64,000 nucleotides of DNA from an uncultured Ignavibacteria bacterium (GCA_913061095.1 CAJXVM010000007.1:150411-214410), one strand, 5' to 3'; counted from the stretch's first letter, positions 50,939-62,000 are shown. Notes: generated from the sequence alone by a model not told the origin. A program made the numbers and translations.

Positions 50939-51759
50939 TCTTCCTTGAGATCTTCCTGTGCCGCGGTCTTGAACGGCGCTTCAAAAATGCTTTTGACATT
51001 CACATTCAGTCCCTGCTGCAGCTCCTGCCGCAGACGTTCGGGACTCAGATTCCGCTTCAGCTTCCCGTCTTCGGCCAGAGAAATCGTCCCGGTTTCCTCG
51101 GATACTACAATCGCGAGCACATCAGTCTGTTCGGAGATCCCGACGGCGGAGCGATGTCGCATGCCCATGATGAATCCGTCCATCTGAAGCTGATTGCTGA
51201 GCGGCAGCGTACAGCGCGCGGCCTCGATGATGCGGTCCTTGATGACCACCGCTCCATCGTGCAGCGGTGACTTGGGATTGAAGATGGAAAGCAGCAGCTG
51301 CTTGCTCACCGTCGCCCCGAGAGAAATGCCCGTTTCGATGATCATGCGAATGCCCGTGGTCCGCGAGATCACGATCAGCGCACCGACCTGCCGCTGCGCC
51401 ATTTCATCGCAGGCCTCGACGATGGCTTCGATGGTTTCATCCATGCTGCTTCGGATGAGATTGGCCATGAGCCGCCCGCGGCCCAGGATGACAAGGAGGC
51501 GGCGCAACTCCGGCTGAAAGAGTATGATAAAGGCGATCACCCAGATGTCGGTCAGGGTCTGCAGGATCCATGACACGGCCTTGAGCTCGAGCGACGTGGC
51601 GACGAAGGAACCGGCGACGATGACCAGAAGTCCGACGAAGATCTGGATGGCGATCGTCCCGCGCATGATGAGATACAGGCGGTAGAAGATGAACGTCACG
51701 ACGATGACATCGAGGATGTCCGTCCATCCGATCTCCAGAAATCCGATTTTAAAGAGCAT
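50935..51759 (-). CDS. cdaA: Diadenylate cyclase CdaA (c-di-AMP synthase)
   Basis: 274 aa. Makes the second messenger c-di-AMP from two ATP at the inner membrane. Three N-terminal membrane helices (residues about 8-85), then the DAC domain with LHDGAVVI (DGA motif) and GMRHRSAVGISEQTD (RHR motif). Start ATG 51759 with GGGGAGG upstream; it overlaps the end of folP by 11 bases. The C-terminal tail ends in acidic DLKEE. The folP-cdaA pairing is common in Bacteroidota and relatives. Confidence 0.96.
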   Translation of the reverse strand: MLFKIGFLEIGWTDILDVIVVTFIFYRLYLIMRGTIAIQIFVGLLVIVAGSFVATSLELKAVSWILQTLTDIWVIAFIILFQPELRRLLVILGRGRLMANLIRSSMDETIEAIVEACDEMAQRQVGALIVISRTTGIRMIIETGISLGATVSKQLLLSIFNPKSPLHDGAVVIKDRIIEAARCTLPLSNQLQMDGFIMGMRHRSAVGISEQTDVLAIVVSEETGTISLAEDGKLKRNLSPERLRQELQQGLNVNVKSIFEAPFKTAAQEDLKEE

Positions 51760-52615
51760 GGGCAGGGACCTCCCCGCGCTCCAGTGCATACAGCACCGCG
51801 AACGCGGACCGTGTTTCTTCGACATCATGCACGCGCACGAGATGTGCACCGTGCCTGCAGACATACAGGTGGGCGGCGAGACTGCCGGCGAGACGGCGAT
51901 CCACCGGCAGACCGGTGACTGCTCCGATCAGCGACTTCCGTGAGACGCCGACCAGCAGCGGATGTCCCAGCGCGGCGAAGCGCGGAAGGGCGCGCAGCAA
52001 GTCGATATTGTGCTGCGGACTCTTGCCGAAGCCGATACCGGGATCGATGACGATCCGTGAGATGCCGCGGTCAGCGCAGAACGCGATGCGCTCACAGAAA
52101 AAGTTCAGCACATCTTCGACGACGTCGTCGTAGCGCGGATGCATCTGCATGGTTTCCGGTGTCCCCTGCATGTGCATGAGCACCACCGGCAGGCCGCTGT
52201 CGGCGACGACATCCGCCATCGCCCGGTCGTGGCGGAGCGCAGAAATGTCATTGATCATGTCCGCGCCGGCGGCGATTGCCGCGGCGGCGACGTCCGCCTT
52301 GCGCGTATCGACGGATACGGCAATTTCCGATCGTGAGCGAATGCCGGCAATGACGGGAACGACACGTGCGATCTCCTTCTCGGCCGGGACGGCCTGTGCC
52401 CCCGGGCGCGTGGATTCACCGCCGATATCGATGATGTCCGCCCCCTCTTCCGCCATGCGAAGCCCACGCTCCACCGCCGAAGCCGTGTCGGTGTAGCGCC
52501 CACCGTCGGAGAAGGAGTCGGGAGTGACATTCAGGATACCCATGATGCGGCATCGGGAGACGTCCATGAGGGAGCCCCGCAGCATCAGGGTCGGTATATC
52601 GGAAGTCGTAGCCAT
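51749..52615 (-). CDS. folP: Dihydropteroate synthase
   Basis: 288 aa. Condenses p-aminobenzoate with dihydropterin pyrophosphate in folate synthesis; target of sulfonamides. MGILNVTPDSFSDGGRY, DIIDIGGESTRPGA, NDISALRHD, VLMHMQGTPETMQ and DPGIGFGKSPQHN are the conserved loops in order. First gene of the folP-cdaA-pcm-miaA-hydrolase operon; promoter at 52657-52685. Confidence 0.98.
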   Translation of the reverse strand: MATTSDIPTLMLRGSLMDVSRCRIMGILNVTPDSFSDGGRYTDTASAVERGLRMAEEGADIIDIGGESTRPGAQAVPAEKEIARVVPVIAGIRSRSEIAVSVDTRKADVAAAAIAAGADMINDISALRHDRAMADVVADSGLPVVLMHMQGTPETMQMHPRYDDVVEDVLNFFCERIAFCADRGISRIVIDPGIGFGKSPQHNIDLLRALPRFAALGHPLLVGVSRKSLIGAVTGLPVDRRLAGSLAAHLYVCRHGAHLVRVHDVEETRSAFAVLYALERGEVPAHAL

Positions 52616-52656
52616 GTGTCTGTTGAATCCCGGTCGCGAAAGCGGATCAATGTTGC

Positions 52657-52685
52657 ATCATACAATGGCGGCGAGAAAGATGCAA
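52657..52685 (-). promoter_or_regulatory. Promoter upstream of folP
   Basis: On the (-) strand TTGCAT (52680-52685), a 17-base spacer and TATGAT (52657-52662). Start expected near 52650, 35 bases before the folP ATG. It lies just after the terminator of the preceding surface-protein gene, which fits an independent unit. Confidence 0.65.
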
Positions 52686-52707
52686 TCCGTGAATGCCCGG
52701 CGCACAT

Positions 52708-52739
52708 GAAAAGACGGGTCCCGCACGCGGGACCCGTCT
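52708..52739 (-). terminator. Intrinsic terminator of the 52799-55624 gene
   Basis: A 12-bp perfect stem (52712-52723 with 52728-52739, AGACGGGTCCCG / CGGGACCCGTCT) with a 4-base loop, followed by UUUU on the (-) strand (52708-52711). It lies 60 bases after the stop. Confidence 0.85.
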
Positions 52740-52798
52740 GTTACGTTTGCATCGATACCGGATCGGCAGGTGCATCCTGCCGTCCGGACGGTCACGGA

Positions 52799-55624
52799 TT
52801 ATTTCGACAGCGTCATCCGTTCCGTCTGGACATAGTCACCGGCCATCAGGCGGTAGACGTAGGTGCCGGACGGAAGTCCCGTCGCATCGAAGGTGCGCGT
52901 GTAGCGGCCGGCGGCGAGAACTTCGTCGACCAGCACCGCGACTTCCGCACCGAGACTGTTATAGACGGCGACGCGCACATGGCGCTCTTCAGGAACGTCG
53001 AACGCAATCGTCGTCGTCGGATTGAAAGGATTCGGATAGTTCTGTTTGAGGCTGAAGCTCTGCGGGATCTCGCGGCCGTCCTTGATGACGATCATGTACG
53101 GATGCGCGAGCGCAATGCTGCCCATGACATTGACATCATTGAGATCGTTCACCGTCACGGAATTCGTGGCCGGATCGGATACGGAGGTCGTTCCCATGAT
53201 GGGATCCTCCCACGGTCCGTTCGGCGTCGGCTGGCGGATACCGCGCAGCTGCAACTTGTCCATCACCATGCCCGCCTCCTGATCGGCGTACGGGAAGTTG
53301 ATGTTCGCGGTCCATCCCGTTCCGGTGTAATCGATCTGCCAGTAGCGCGTCACGTACATCTTGCGCGCGAGGTTCTGCGGCAGCTGATTCGGGAAGCAGT
53401 GAATGGTCAGCGTGTTGATCTGGCCATTGGTGACCTCGACCGTGGCGAGCCGCAGACCGGTGCCCTGATCGACAAAGTCATAGGGACTGCCGGCAACGGT
53501 GAACGGACCCGGCAGCGTTGCGGTGAGCTGCTTCGGACCATTCTTGGTGCCCGCGGTCACGATACGGAGGTTCACCTTCACTTCGAAGATCTCATTCGTC
53601 GCGACGAGGCCGGCATTCGGCGGCGGGAAGTCGTCGTTGAACAGCGTGCCGTAGAAACGCAGCGTTCCGGTATGCAGTCCCGGCGCCAGGCCGCTGGGAT
53701 CGATGGTCATGGTGAAGGTCTGATGCTGGCGCGGCCGCGGCGGGGTGAAATTGTACCCCTGCAGCGTCGGCTCCGGCGTTTCCTTGGTGATGGAGATCCA
53801 CGGGTCGGTTGTTTCGACATCCCAGAGGAAATCGCCGTTCAGGCCGTAAATATTGGTCGTCGAAGCGACTTCGTAGGTTTTCGTGATCTTGCCGGGCTGC
53901 TTGTAAATCGCCGTCACGTCGATGCTGGCACCCAGATCATCAATAAAGGTGCTGATATCGGCACCGGGCTGACCGAAGCCGATGACGGGAGGCGGCGAGG
54001 GATTCTTGTCCAGCTTCAGCCAGTCGATGAGAACGCCGCCGGACCGGAGATGGATACCGACATAGTAATCTCCGGCACCGTTGATCGGTGTGTTGAAATA
54101 CGGCGAATACCCGCCGAACAGATCCGCGAAGGTGGCGGGTCCACCGATGTTCACGTTCGAAAACGTGGCGAATACGGTCATCGCACCGGGATTCGGTGCC
54201 GTGCCGAAGGCCAGGTCGAACGAAGTGTTCGGTGCGGCGCCGGCGAGTTCGCCCTGCAGACGTGTGCTGAAGGCATTCGGAAGATACGCTGCAGGAGTGA
54301 AGATCCAGTCATCGGTTCCGCCGGGATGGAAGAGCATGACCTGACCGAGATCCACCGTCTGCCACTTATCTCCGCCATCGAGATCCACCGTTGTCCATCC
54401 CATGTCATTGGTCAGGGAGACACCGATCAGATTGTTCGCGCCATCCCACGATTCGAAGTCCTCAAATCCCTTGACCTTTTCATCGAAGACCATCTGCTGA
54501 TCGGCAGCGGCTCCGTTGTTGGTCGGATCCTCATCATACGGCACCCAGACCTTGACGTAAACCGTGGGGCTCATGCCGAGCGCGAGTGTGCTGATTTTCT
54601 GACTGAAATCGATCTGTGCGTAGTCACCGGCCCATGTCAGGTCGAATGCTTCGACCACACCGTCGGTGGAATCCGCGGGCATGGAGCCTACCTTGTACAC
54701 CGCCTTCGCGTAGGTGGGAGCAGTGCCGTACTCGTCAAACAGCGTGACCTGCACGGGATGCGCATCCGGCGCTTCCCTGCGTGCCCAGTACTTATCCGCA
54801 TATCCCAGAACAGCCGTATAGATGCTGACGTCGTAAGAACAGGCACCGGTCCCGATCACCGTATTCTTCGCTGTTGGAGAAGTGGAGTTCTGGCCGTCAG
54901 CGAAAATTTGCTTGCCGAACGCATCGAATACGAAGTATTGACACTCCGAAGGATAGTAGCTCGAGGCATCGGGCACCCAGGAAAATTTGATCTGGTCGCC
55001 GTTCTTCACCTTGAAATAGAAGTCGTCGCGATAATTCAGCGGATTGCCGAGCAGCGGTTCCGGGAAGTGTTCGTTGGTCATTCTCACGTTGCTGTGGACC
55101 AACGTGTTGTTGATGTAGATCGAAATGGAGCCAGAGTACAGCCATGCATCACCAAAGTCATCGTGCATGTGTATGGTGTACCAGCAGCCTGATTTCCCTG
55201 AGCCGGTGGGCAGGGTGTACGTCAGCCCCGTGGGAACCGTGTATCCCATACCATCAGAGGTGAGGATGTTCTCATCTGCATCCATGATATGGTAGTAACA
55301 TTCAGACGACCAGCTCCCCGCATAGAACGTCGTCGTCACGACATCGCCTGGCTGTGCGTGAAAGAAATAACGCCGGGGGCCGTACACGGGTCCGGTATTC
55401 GAATAGCTGTAATACGGATCCTCGAAATCGACGCGATCCAGCACGGTGACACCGTTCACTTTCACGGTGAGTTCACCGCCGTTCCAGCTGTCACCGTACT
55501 CGTCCCACATCTCGACGATATACTGATAGGCAAAGGCCTGGGTGACGGAGAGGAAGAAAAACGCCGCCGTGAGAGCGAAAACGACTCTCAGGCGCCGTAA
55601 TGAATTGCGGTAGACATCCAACAT
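52799..55624 (-). CDS. Large secreted protein with T9SS type A sorting domain
   Basis: 941 aa. Signal peptide 1-32 (ending AFA-YQ). Two tandem N-terminal domains (about 33-122 and 147-240) share a DEYGDSWNGG / DDFGDAWLYSG entry motif and a Cys-aromatic end. Residues about 300-395 form a beta-rich linker. About 396-550 resemble the choice-of-anchor J / cleaved-adhesin fold (GFEDFESWDG ... DDWIFTPAAYLP). Residues 551-850 are a 300-residue block shared with the 59050-63426 protein. The C-terminal 851-941 sorting domain has QNYPNPFNPTTTIAFDVPEE and ends VQTERMTLSK. It is predicted to be exported by Sec, moved across the outer membrane by T9SS and attached or released. GGAGG before the ATG. Function unknown, probably adhesin- or matrix-like. 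Confidence 0.85.
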   Translation of the reverse strand: MLDVYRNSLRRLRVVFALTAAFFFLSVTQAFAYQYIVEMWDEYGDSWNGGELTVKVNGVTVLDRVDFEDPYYSYSNTGPVYGPRRYFFHAQPGDVVTTTFYAGSWSSECYYHIMDADENILTSDGMGYTVPTGLTYTLPTGSGKSGCWYTIHMHDDFGDAWLYSGSISIYINNTLVHSNVRMTNEHFPEPLLGNPLNYRDDFYFKVKNGDQIKFSWVPDASSYYPSECQYFVFDAFGKQIFADGQNSTSPTAKNTVIGTGACSYDVSIYTAVLGYADKYWARREAPDAHPVQVTLFDEYGTAPTYAKAVYKVGSMPADSTDGVVEAFDLTWAGDYAQIDFSQKISTLALGMSPTVYVKVWVPYDEDPTNNGAAADQQMVFDEKVKGFEDFESWDGANNLIGVSLTNDMGWTTVDLDGGDKWQTVDLGQVMLFHPGGTDDWIFTPAAYLPNAFSTRLQGELAGAAPNTSFDLAFGTAPNPGAMTVFATFSNVNIGGPATFADLFGGYSPYFNTPINGAGDYYVGIHLRSGGVLIDWLKLDKNPSPPPVIGFGQPGADISTFIDDLGASIDVTAIYKQPGKITKTYEVASTTNIYGLNGDFLWDVETTDPWISITKETPEPTLQGYNFTPPRPRQHQTFTMTIDPSGLAPGLHTGTLRFYGTLFNDDFPPPNAGLVATNEIFEVKVNLRIVTAGTKNGPKQLTATLPGPFTVAGSPYDFVDQGTGLRLATVEVTNGQINTLTIHCFPNQLPQNLARKMYVTRYWQIDYTGTGWTANINFPYADQEAGMVMDKLQLRGIRQPTPNGPWEDPIMGTTSVSDPATNSVTVNDLNDVNVMGSIALAHPYMIVIKDGREIPQSFSLKQNYPNPFNPTTTIAFDVPEERHVRVAVYNSLGAEVAVLVDEVLAAGRYTRTFDATGLPSGTYVYRLMAGDYVQTERMTLSK

Positions 55625-55811
55625 ACACTACCTCCGGAGATTTGTAAAAGGGAAAGAAGAAACAGAATTCTGGATCATGTGTATCATGGGGTACAAGCGT
55701 GCGAGCGTACTCCCGAATACAACCTTATGAATGTACAGAAGCACCGAGCTGCGGGGGTGCTCAAGGAATTGTTGAAAGGAACTCTGTTCCCCAGAAAATA
55801 GCAAGAGAATA

Positions 55812-55840
55812 TTGAATTGTCAATCAATCATTCGTATTCT
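55812..55840 (+). promoter_or_regulatory. Promoter candidate for the seven-repeat secreted protein
   Basis: TTGAAT (55812-55817), 17 bases and TATTCT (55835-55840) on the (+) strand, 58 bases before the ATG at 55899. The 274-base divergent gap also has a direct GATATC-tct-GATATC repeat just downstream (55849-55863). I saw no equally good element for the divergent (-) gene. Confidence 0.4.
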
Positions 55841-55898
55841 TCACACACGATATCTCTGATATCGGCACTTCCAATCCTCCAGTTCCCGAGGTTCTTCC

Positions 55899-58823
55899 AT
55901 GCCATATCGTCGACTGATGATCCTCCTGCCAGTGTTTCTCCTCACGGGGCCAAACCTTCTGACCGGCACTGCCCCGGCAGCGACACAGGTGCTGACCAGC
56001 TGCGACTCGGTCACCGTCCGCTCACGCCCCGGCAGCAACTGTCTGGACTGGACCTTTCACAACCGGAATGAGCAGCGGCTCGAGATCACCAGCGTCCGCC
56101 TGGAACTGAAGACACCGGGGTATGCATGGATCGAGGATTACACCTTCCCTCCGTTTACGGTGACACAGCCGGCGCCGCACATTCTGGAGGTGGATTTCGG
56201 AAGCACCGGCATCCGTGCGGGCGGCAGTGGCGGACTTCGCTCTCTGTGTCTCGACCGGCTCTGCCAGACGACCGGAGATTTCGTCGTGGAATGGAAAACT
56301 TACAACGGCGGCAATGAAATCTGCAGTGGAGAGGAGACGCTTTCATGCCAGCGGCCGGCGCAGTTCGACTCGCTGAATGCCTCCAAAAGCGGAAGTACGG
56401 GGTATTGCTATGACGCCACGCTGTATAATGTGAACTCCGTCATGAAAAGCCTCGACCAGCTCCGCTTCCGGCTGCTGACACCGGGCATCGGAATGAACGC
56501 CATTCCCCGAAACGGCTGGGTGATGGAGACAAACGACGGAACAACCGCGGCATTCAGCGGCAACGGCAAAACCGTGCCTCCGGGCAACAGCCAGGACGGC
56601 TATTCCCTCTGCTTCAGCAACGTTCCGCCAAGCCTCGATGAAATCACCCTTCACTGGGAAAGCAGCAGTGAGGGACAAATCGTCACCACCGACACGCTTG
56701 TCATTCCTCTCGAGCGGGAGCAGCGCTGCGATTCCATCGCGTTCCGGGAATCCGCCGCGCAGGGCGATCAGCGATGCTGGGAAGCGTCGCTCTTCAACCT
56801 TCACGAACCCATCGGCCCCATCGATGGCATGACGTTGCAGCTGCTGAGCCCTGACGCCGTATTCCTCGGCGATCCCTCCGGTCCCTGGCCGATCACGCAG
56901 GAAACGCCCATTTTCCTGCGCTGGAGAACCTCCGTCACGGCGCTGCCCGCCGGCGATTCTATCGGGGGATTCACGTTCTGCGTGCTGAACTCAGGAGCGA
57001 GCGACACGATACGCATCCGTCTCAGCACCAGCGACGGCAGCACCGACCTGTGCAGCATGGAGTATTCCCTGTACTGTCCCGCGACACAGAAGGTCATCTG
57101 TGACCGTTTCACCAGCCGACGGCTGGACGGAGACAGTTATGAATTCGGTTTCATCAACCTCCGGCAGCCTCCGATCCCGGTCAATGGATTCACCGTGGAA
57201 GTTTTGGGCGGTACGGCCCTGCTGGACTCCGTCTCCGCGCCGGTGAACTGGACGATCGATGTCGATGCGGACACACTGATGCGCGCGCGTTCATCGGTCA
57301 ATGTCGCTCCCAATACGCAGCTGACGGGATTCTTCGCGCGCTTTGCATTCCCGGGGCAGGAGGATTCCGTGCACGTGCGACTCTGCACGACGTTCGATGG
57401 CCGGAATGCCTGCTGCGATACACTTCATCTGGCGCTCACGTCGGAACAGGCGCGCTGTGATTCCCTGATCCTGGAGAAATCCATGGGCATTGCCTGCCAG
57501 TGGCGCACGGGATTCATCGACACGCATCTGCCCGCATCACAGACCACCGGGTTTCGCCTGTCGCCGCTGGACAGCGACGTCGCGGTGAACCTGCTGAGCA
57601 GACCGACGGGCTGGTCGGTGATTTCCGACGGCGGAAACGGTGAGATCTACCTCGTGCGCGGTACGGCCACCGAGGACTCCCTTTCCATCAAGATCAATTT
57701 CACGTCGATGACGGGGGATTCGCTTTTCGTCTTTGACTGGTGCACCGAAGACAGCGCCGGTACCATCTGCTGCGGGACGGAGAGCGTGTTCTGCGCGCCG
57801 GAGACTCGCTGCGACATGCTTGAATCCCGCCCGGGCGCCACCGCCCTCGCCGTGGAGCACAGGATACGCAACGAACATCTGCCGGCATCCGGAATCGATG
57901 CGATCAGCTTTGTCGTTCGTTCGCCGAATGCGTTCATTCAGCAGGCCGCAACACCTTCGACATGGACGCAGCAGCTCAGTTCCAGCGGCGATACGCTCAG
58001 GCTCACATTCGACCGTCCCCTGGAGCAGGACAGCCTGTCTGCATGGTTCACGCTGCAGTTTGAAACGACCGCGGAATGTGACAGCATTCGTTACAACTGG
58101 TGTACGGCATTCGCCGGCGCGGAGATCTGCTGCGCCGATGCACCGGCTGTTGCCTGTCCCGCCGCGGCATGCGACACACTCACCGTCACCGCGATTCCGT
58201 TCCGGCCGTGCTGCTTCAGTATCGCCGTGCGCAACGGACAGAGCAGTGCGCTCGACCGTGTTTCGCTGCGCATCCTCACTCCGGGAGCACGTCTGTATCC
58301 CACGCTGGCAACCGCACCGGATAGCTGGGACATCAGTGCCGATTCAATCAACGTGACCTGGAGCACCGCCGACGCGCAGATCGAACCGGGTGCGGAATTG
58401 CGCGGGTTCACCATCTGTTATGACAACGATGTGATCGACAACGAGGATTTCCGCGTCCTCTGGGAAACCTACATCGGCCGCACCCTCCGCTGCTCCGACA
58501 CACTGACCATCGCCTGCGACCGCACGCTGCAGGTGGAAGCACTCGACGCGCCGCTGCCGGCGCGCGTGCAGCTTCATCCGAACTTTCCGAATCCCTTCCG
58601 GGGAAGAACGCAGCTGACCTTCGATCTGCCGGCGCGGAACAGCGTCTCCCTTCAGGTTTTCGACACGCATGGACGGCTCGTCGCCTCGCTCTGCGAAGGC
58701 AGCTACGACGCCGGCAGCTACCGCGTATCGTTTGATGCGACGGGACTGCCCGCGGGAGCATATCTGCTGCGCCTGCGCGCCGGAGACAGCATGCTGAAGC
58801 GGCTGATGAGTCTCGTGCGGTAA
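55899..58823 (+). CDS. Secreted protein with seven tandem Cys-bounded repeats and T9SS-type C-terminus
   Basis: 974 aa. Signal peptide about 1-28 (GTAPA-ATQ). Residues 35-873 consist of seven repeats of 113-117 residues: about 35-150, 156-271, 277-393, 401-513, 520-632, 638-753 and 758-873. Most start with CDS/CDT/CDR and end with a Cys after a strand such as ETLSC, YSLYC or LTIAC. Each has a W or aromatic mid-strand and a late G-F-x-x-C/F strand, consistent with an Ig-like beta-sandwich closed by disulfides. Repeat 2 lacks the first Cys. The last 85 residues are a T9SS/FlgD domain (HPNFPNPFRGRTQLTFDLPA), ending RLMSLVR. Family of the repeat not recognised. Probably a rod-like surface protein. 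Confidence 0.85.
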   Translation: MPYRRLMILLPVFLLTGPNLLTGTAPAATQVLTSCDSVTVRSRPGSNCLDWTFHNRNEQRLEITSVRLELKTPGYAWIEDYTFPPFTVTQPAPHILEVDFGSTGIRAGGSGGLRSLCLDRLCQTTGDFVVEWKTYNGGNEICSGEETLSCQRPAQFDSLNASKSGSTGYCYDATLYNVNSVMKSLDQLRFRLLTPGIGMNAIPRNGWVMETNDGTTAAFSGNGKTVPPGNSQDGYSLCFSNVPPSLDEITLHWESSSEGQIVTTDTLVIPLEREQRCDSIAFRESAAQGDQRCWEASLFNLHEPIGPIDGMTLQLLSPDAVFLGDPSGPWPITQETPIFLRWRTSVTALPAGDSIGGFTFCVLNSGASDTIRIRLSTSDGSTDLCSMEYSLYCPATQKVICDRFTSRRLDGDSYEFGFINLRQPPIPVNGFTVEVLGGTALLDSVSAPVNWTIDVDADTLMRARSSVNVAPNTQLTGFFARFAFPGQEDSVHVRLCTTFDGRNACCDTLHLALTSEQARCDSLILEKSMGIACQWRTGFIDTHLPASQTTGFRLSPLDSDVAVNLLSRPTGWSVISDGGNGEIYLVRGTATEDSLSIKINFTSMTGDSLFVFDWCTEDSAGTICCGTESVFCAPETRCDMLESRPGATALAVEHRIRNEHLPASGIDAISFVVRSPNAFIQQAATPSTWTQQLSSSGDTLRLTFDRPLEQDSLSAWFTLQFETTAECDSIRYNWCTAFAGAEICCADAPAVACPAAACDTLTVTAIPFRPCCFSIAVRNGQSSALDRVSLRILTPGARLYPTLATAPDSWDISADSINVTWSTADAQIEPGAELRGFTICYDNDVIDNEDFRVLWETYIGRTLRCSDTLTIACDRTLQVEALDAPLPARVQLHPNFPNPFRGRTQLTFDLPARNSVSLQVFDTHGRLVASLCEGSYDAGSYRVSFDATGLPAGAYLLRLRAGDSMLKRLMSLVR

Positions 58824-58958
58824 TTTCACCGCTTAACCTTCTCCCGCGTGGGATGCACATGGCTCGTGTTCCGCCGCCACGCGCGTTGATTGCATGCGTT
58901 GGCAACGTGCGTTGATTCCCTCCTCCCGCACCCGCGCGGGATGCAGGACAGAAGAAAG

Positions 58959-58990
58959 AAAACGCCCCCCGGTTCCATTGCCGGGGGGCG
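58959..58990 (-). terminator. Intrinsic terminator of the 59050-63426 gene
   Basis: A 10-bp G/C stem (58963-58972 with 58981-58990, CGCCCCCCGG / CCGGGGGGCG) with an 8-base loop and UUUU on the (-) strand (58959-58962). It lies 60 bases after the stop, the same distance as in the paralogous gene. On the (+) strand no T-run follows. Confidence 0.85.
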
Positions 58991-59049
58991 CATCTGTTCA
59001 TGGGGATTGTCCTGTCGGGCACAAGCGCGAAGGTGCTTGCGACCGGCGG

Positions 59050-62000
59050 TTATTTCGAGAGCGTCATTGTCCGCGTCTGTACGAATTCTCCGGCCGTCAT
59101 CCGGCAGAGGTACATGCCGGAAGCCAGGTCCGTTGCGTCGAACAGGGCGGTGTGATATCCAGCGGGACGCACACCGTCAACCAGCACGGCGACCTCCATC
59201 CCGAGCTGGTTGTACACGGCAATACGAACGTACTGCTCCTCGGGCACCGCGTATTCAACGCTGGTGACCGGATTGAACGGATTCGGATAGTTCTGCATGA
59301 GTGCGAACTCCGCCGGGAGCGCGCCCTCACCGTCTCGTCCGAAGATGAGATACGGATGCGCAAGCGCGATATTCCCGATGATGTTGAACTCATCCAGATC
59401 CCGCACCGTCACCGATCTGTTCAGTACGTCCGAAATCGAGGTCGTATGGATGATGGGATCCTCCCACTGCGAAAGCGGCGCCGGCTGGCGAATACCGCGC
59501 AGCTGATCGGGATCCAGCACCATGGACGCTTCGGTATCGGCATACGGGAAGGTGATGTCTGCCGTCCAGCCCGATCCGGTGTACTCGATCTGCCAGTAGC
59601 GCTGCACGTAGCGCTTGCGCGCAAGATTCAGCGGAAGCTGATTCGGGAAACAGCGGATGGTCATGCAGGTGATCTGTCCGGAGGTGACGTTCACCGTCGC
59701 AATCGGATCCATGGTCACCGCATCGACGAAGTCGTACGGACTGCCGGCCACGGTCAGCGGACAGATCCTGCGCTCCAGGCTGCCGCCGCCGGGTTTGTAT
59801 CCCGTGCTGATGATACGCAACTCCACCGGCACGCGCAGCGGTTCATTGAGTGCCACGAGTCCCTTGTTTGGAGGCGGAAAGTCGTCATTGAACAGGATAC
59901 CATAGAACACCAGCGTTCCGTAATGCACGCCGGGTGCGAGTCCCGACGTGTTGACCGACAGCGTGAAGGTCTGGAACTGCCGCGGCCGTGCCGGTGTCGT
60001 GTTGTATCCCTGGAGGGTGATATCAGGCGCTTCCATCGATACGCTCAGCCATGGCGTGTTTGTCTCCACCGCCCAGAGGAAATCGCCATTCGGGCCGTAA
60101 ATATCCGTGCTGGAGGCAACCTGGTAGATGCGGTTGATCAGTCCCGGCTGCTTGTATGTCGCGGAGATTTGAATCGGCGGACTGCCGGTATCGATGAAAT
60201 CGCCGATGGGCGCACCGGGGAGACCGTAGGCGATTTTCGGCGGCGGTGAGGGATTGTCATCGAACTTGATGTTGTCCAGCGACCATCGGTAGCCCGTGGT
60301 TCCCGTCGTGACATGAATTCCGATGTAATAGATTCCGTCCTGACCGGCGAGCGTGTTGAAATACGGATCACCGGCTTTCCCCGTGGCCTGCCAGAGCTGC
60401 TGCGCCGTGAAACTGCCCATCCCGATATTGGAGAATGTCGCGAATGTCGTCATACTTCCCGGAACGGGAGACATCCCGTATGCCACCTCGATGGTCACGG
60501 GAACGCTGTTATAATTCTGGAAATCGAATCCGATCCGGAAGCTCGACGCCCCGATCAGCGGCGCACCGGGCGTGATGAGCCATTCATCGGCCGGGTTCAT
60601 CAGGCCGATCATCATGTACTTCTCGGCCAGGAATGCCGGCGCGTCTCCGCCATTGTTGTCGACGGTCGTCCAGCCCGGCACGGGCAGATATCCCTGTGCA
60701 TAGGTGAAATTCTGGCCGTCTTCGAAATTCTCGAAGTCCTCGTATCCATAGACCTTCGTCGTGTGCACCGGGTGCGTATCCTTGGCCTGGTCGTTCGAGG
60801 GATTCTGCTCCCCGGGCAGGAAGGCGCGGGCATACAGCGTCGCGCTGGGCGTTGCCGTCAGGCCGGTGATCGGAGTACTGAACTCAACAACGGCCCGGTG
60901 ACTGGCATCCCATGAGGGCGTGAACGTCTCGACCAGCAGCGCATCCCCGATGGTGCTCATCGGCATATCGGAAATACCGACATCGATGTTCTGCGGATCA
61001 TCGACCAGGCCGATATTCTCCAGGAGCACCTTCAGGCGGTGATTGACAGCTCCCTCCAGGCGCGTCCAGCGATCGGGCGCGTAGGACACCTGCGGCACGA
61101 TAACCGCCATGTCGTACTCATCCGGCGGCTGCGGATATTCATCCGCCCCGATACAGGGTGTCGCGGGATGCCGCGCGTCACCGTCGAAGTCCGTCGAGAC
61201 TTCCGCGATGGGAGTACCGGCGAGATACCCGCTGGGTGAACGGCTGTGCAGATCGTTCAGATCGTTTTCGAAATACGGCTCGCCCCAGACGGAGTGCGCA
61301 TTCCAGGTAGTCTTCGGAAGTGTGTTCCAGTTATAGGGGGAGCCGTCGATGTAAAAATAATTTCCAGCCGCCGGACCGGCGGGCGCATAATACAGGTTGT
61401 AATCCAGTCCCGTCACGACGGAGATATCACGCACGTACAGAAGGTACGACGCAGTGCTGGGATTCGACGTGGCGAACATGTTGTTGCGAATGTCGACGTC
61501 GTTGTATCCGGAGTAGGTATAGATATACGCTCCGTAGTACAACGACCCCGTACTGTTGACGATAAGGTTATTGTGCCAGAAGTCAAGATATTGCGGTCTG
61601 TACACGTACGCACCATACCGTGTACTGGTGGATTGATCAGCGGCGATGAACATGTTGTTGTACACCTTCGCCCGCGGTTCGGTCAGCGAATAAGTACCAT
61701 GCGCATAGTTCGGATAGTACAGCCGCAGACCGTAGGCCTCGCCGACGGAAAGATTCCCGATGATCTGCGGTCCGGTATTCGCATAGTAAATGTACATGCC
61801 GTAGGCACTGCTCGTGGCGCTGGAGCGTGGCAGGATGCGATTGTTCTCGACCGTCAGAGCATTCGAGTAGTACGAGTAGAACCCGTACCAGTACCAGTCG
61901 GTGATGTCATTGTCATAGAACACATTGCCCTTGCTGGCAAGCGTATCGGTATTCGTGACTCCCTGCCAGTGGATGCCATAATAGCCCCCGCGGATCTGGT

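Noticed and set aside
58870..58915. Repeated GCGTTGATT units downstream of the seven-repeat gene, considered as an att site or iteron
   Set aside because: Only two imperfect copies, no integrase or replication gene nearby; chance similarity is likely.
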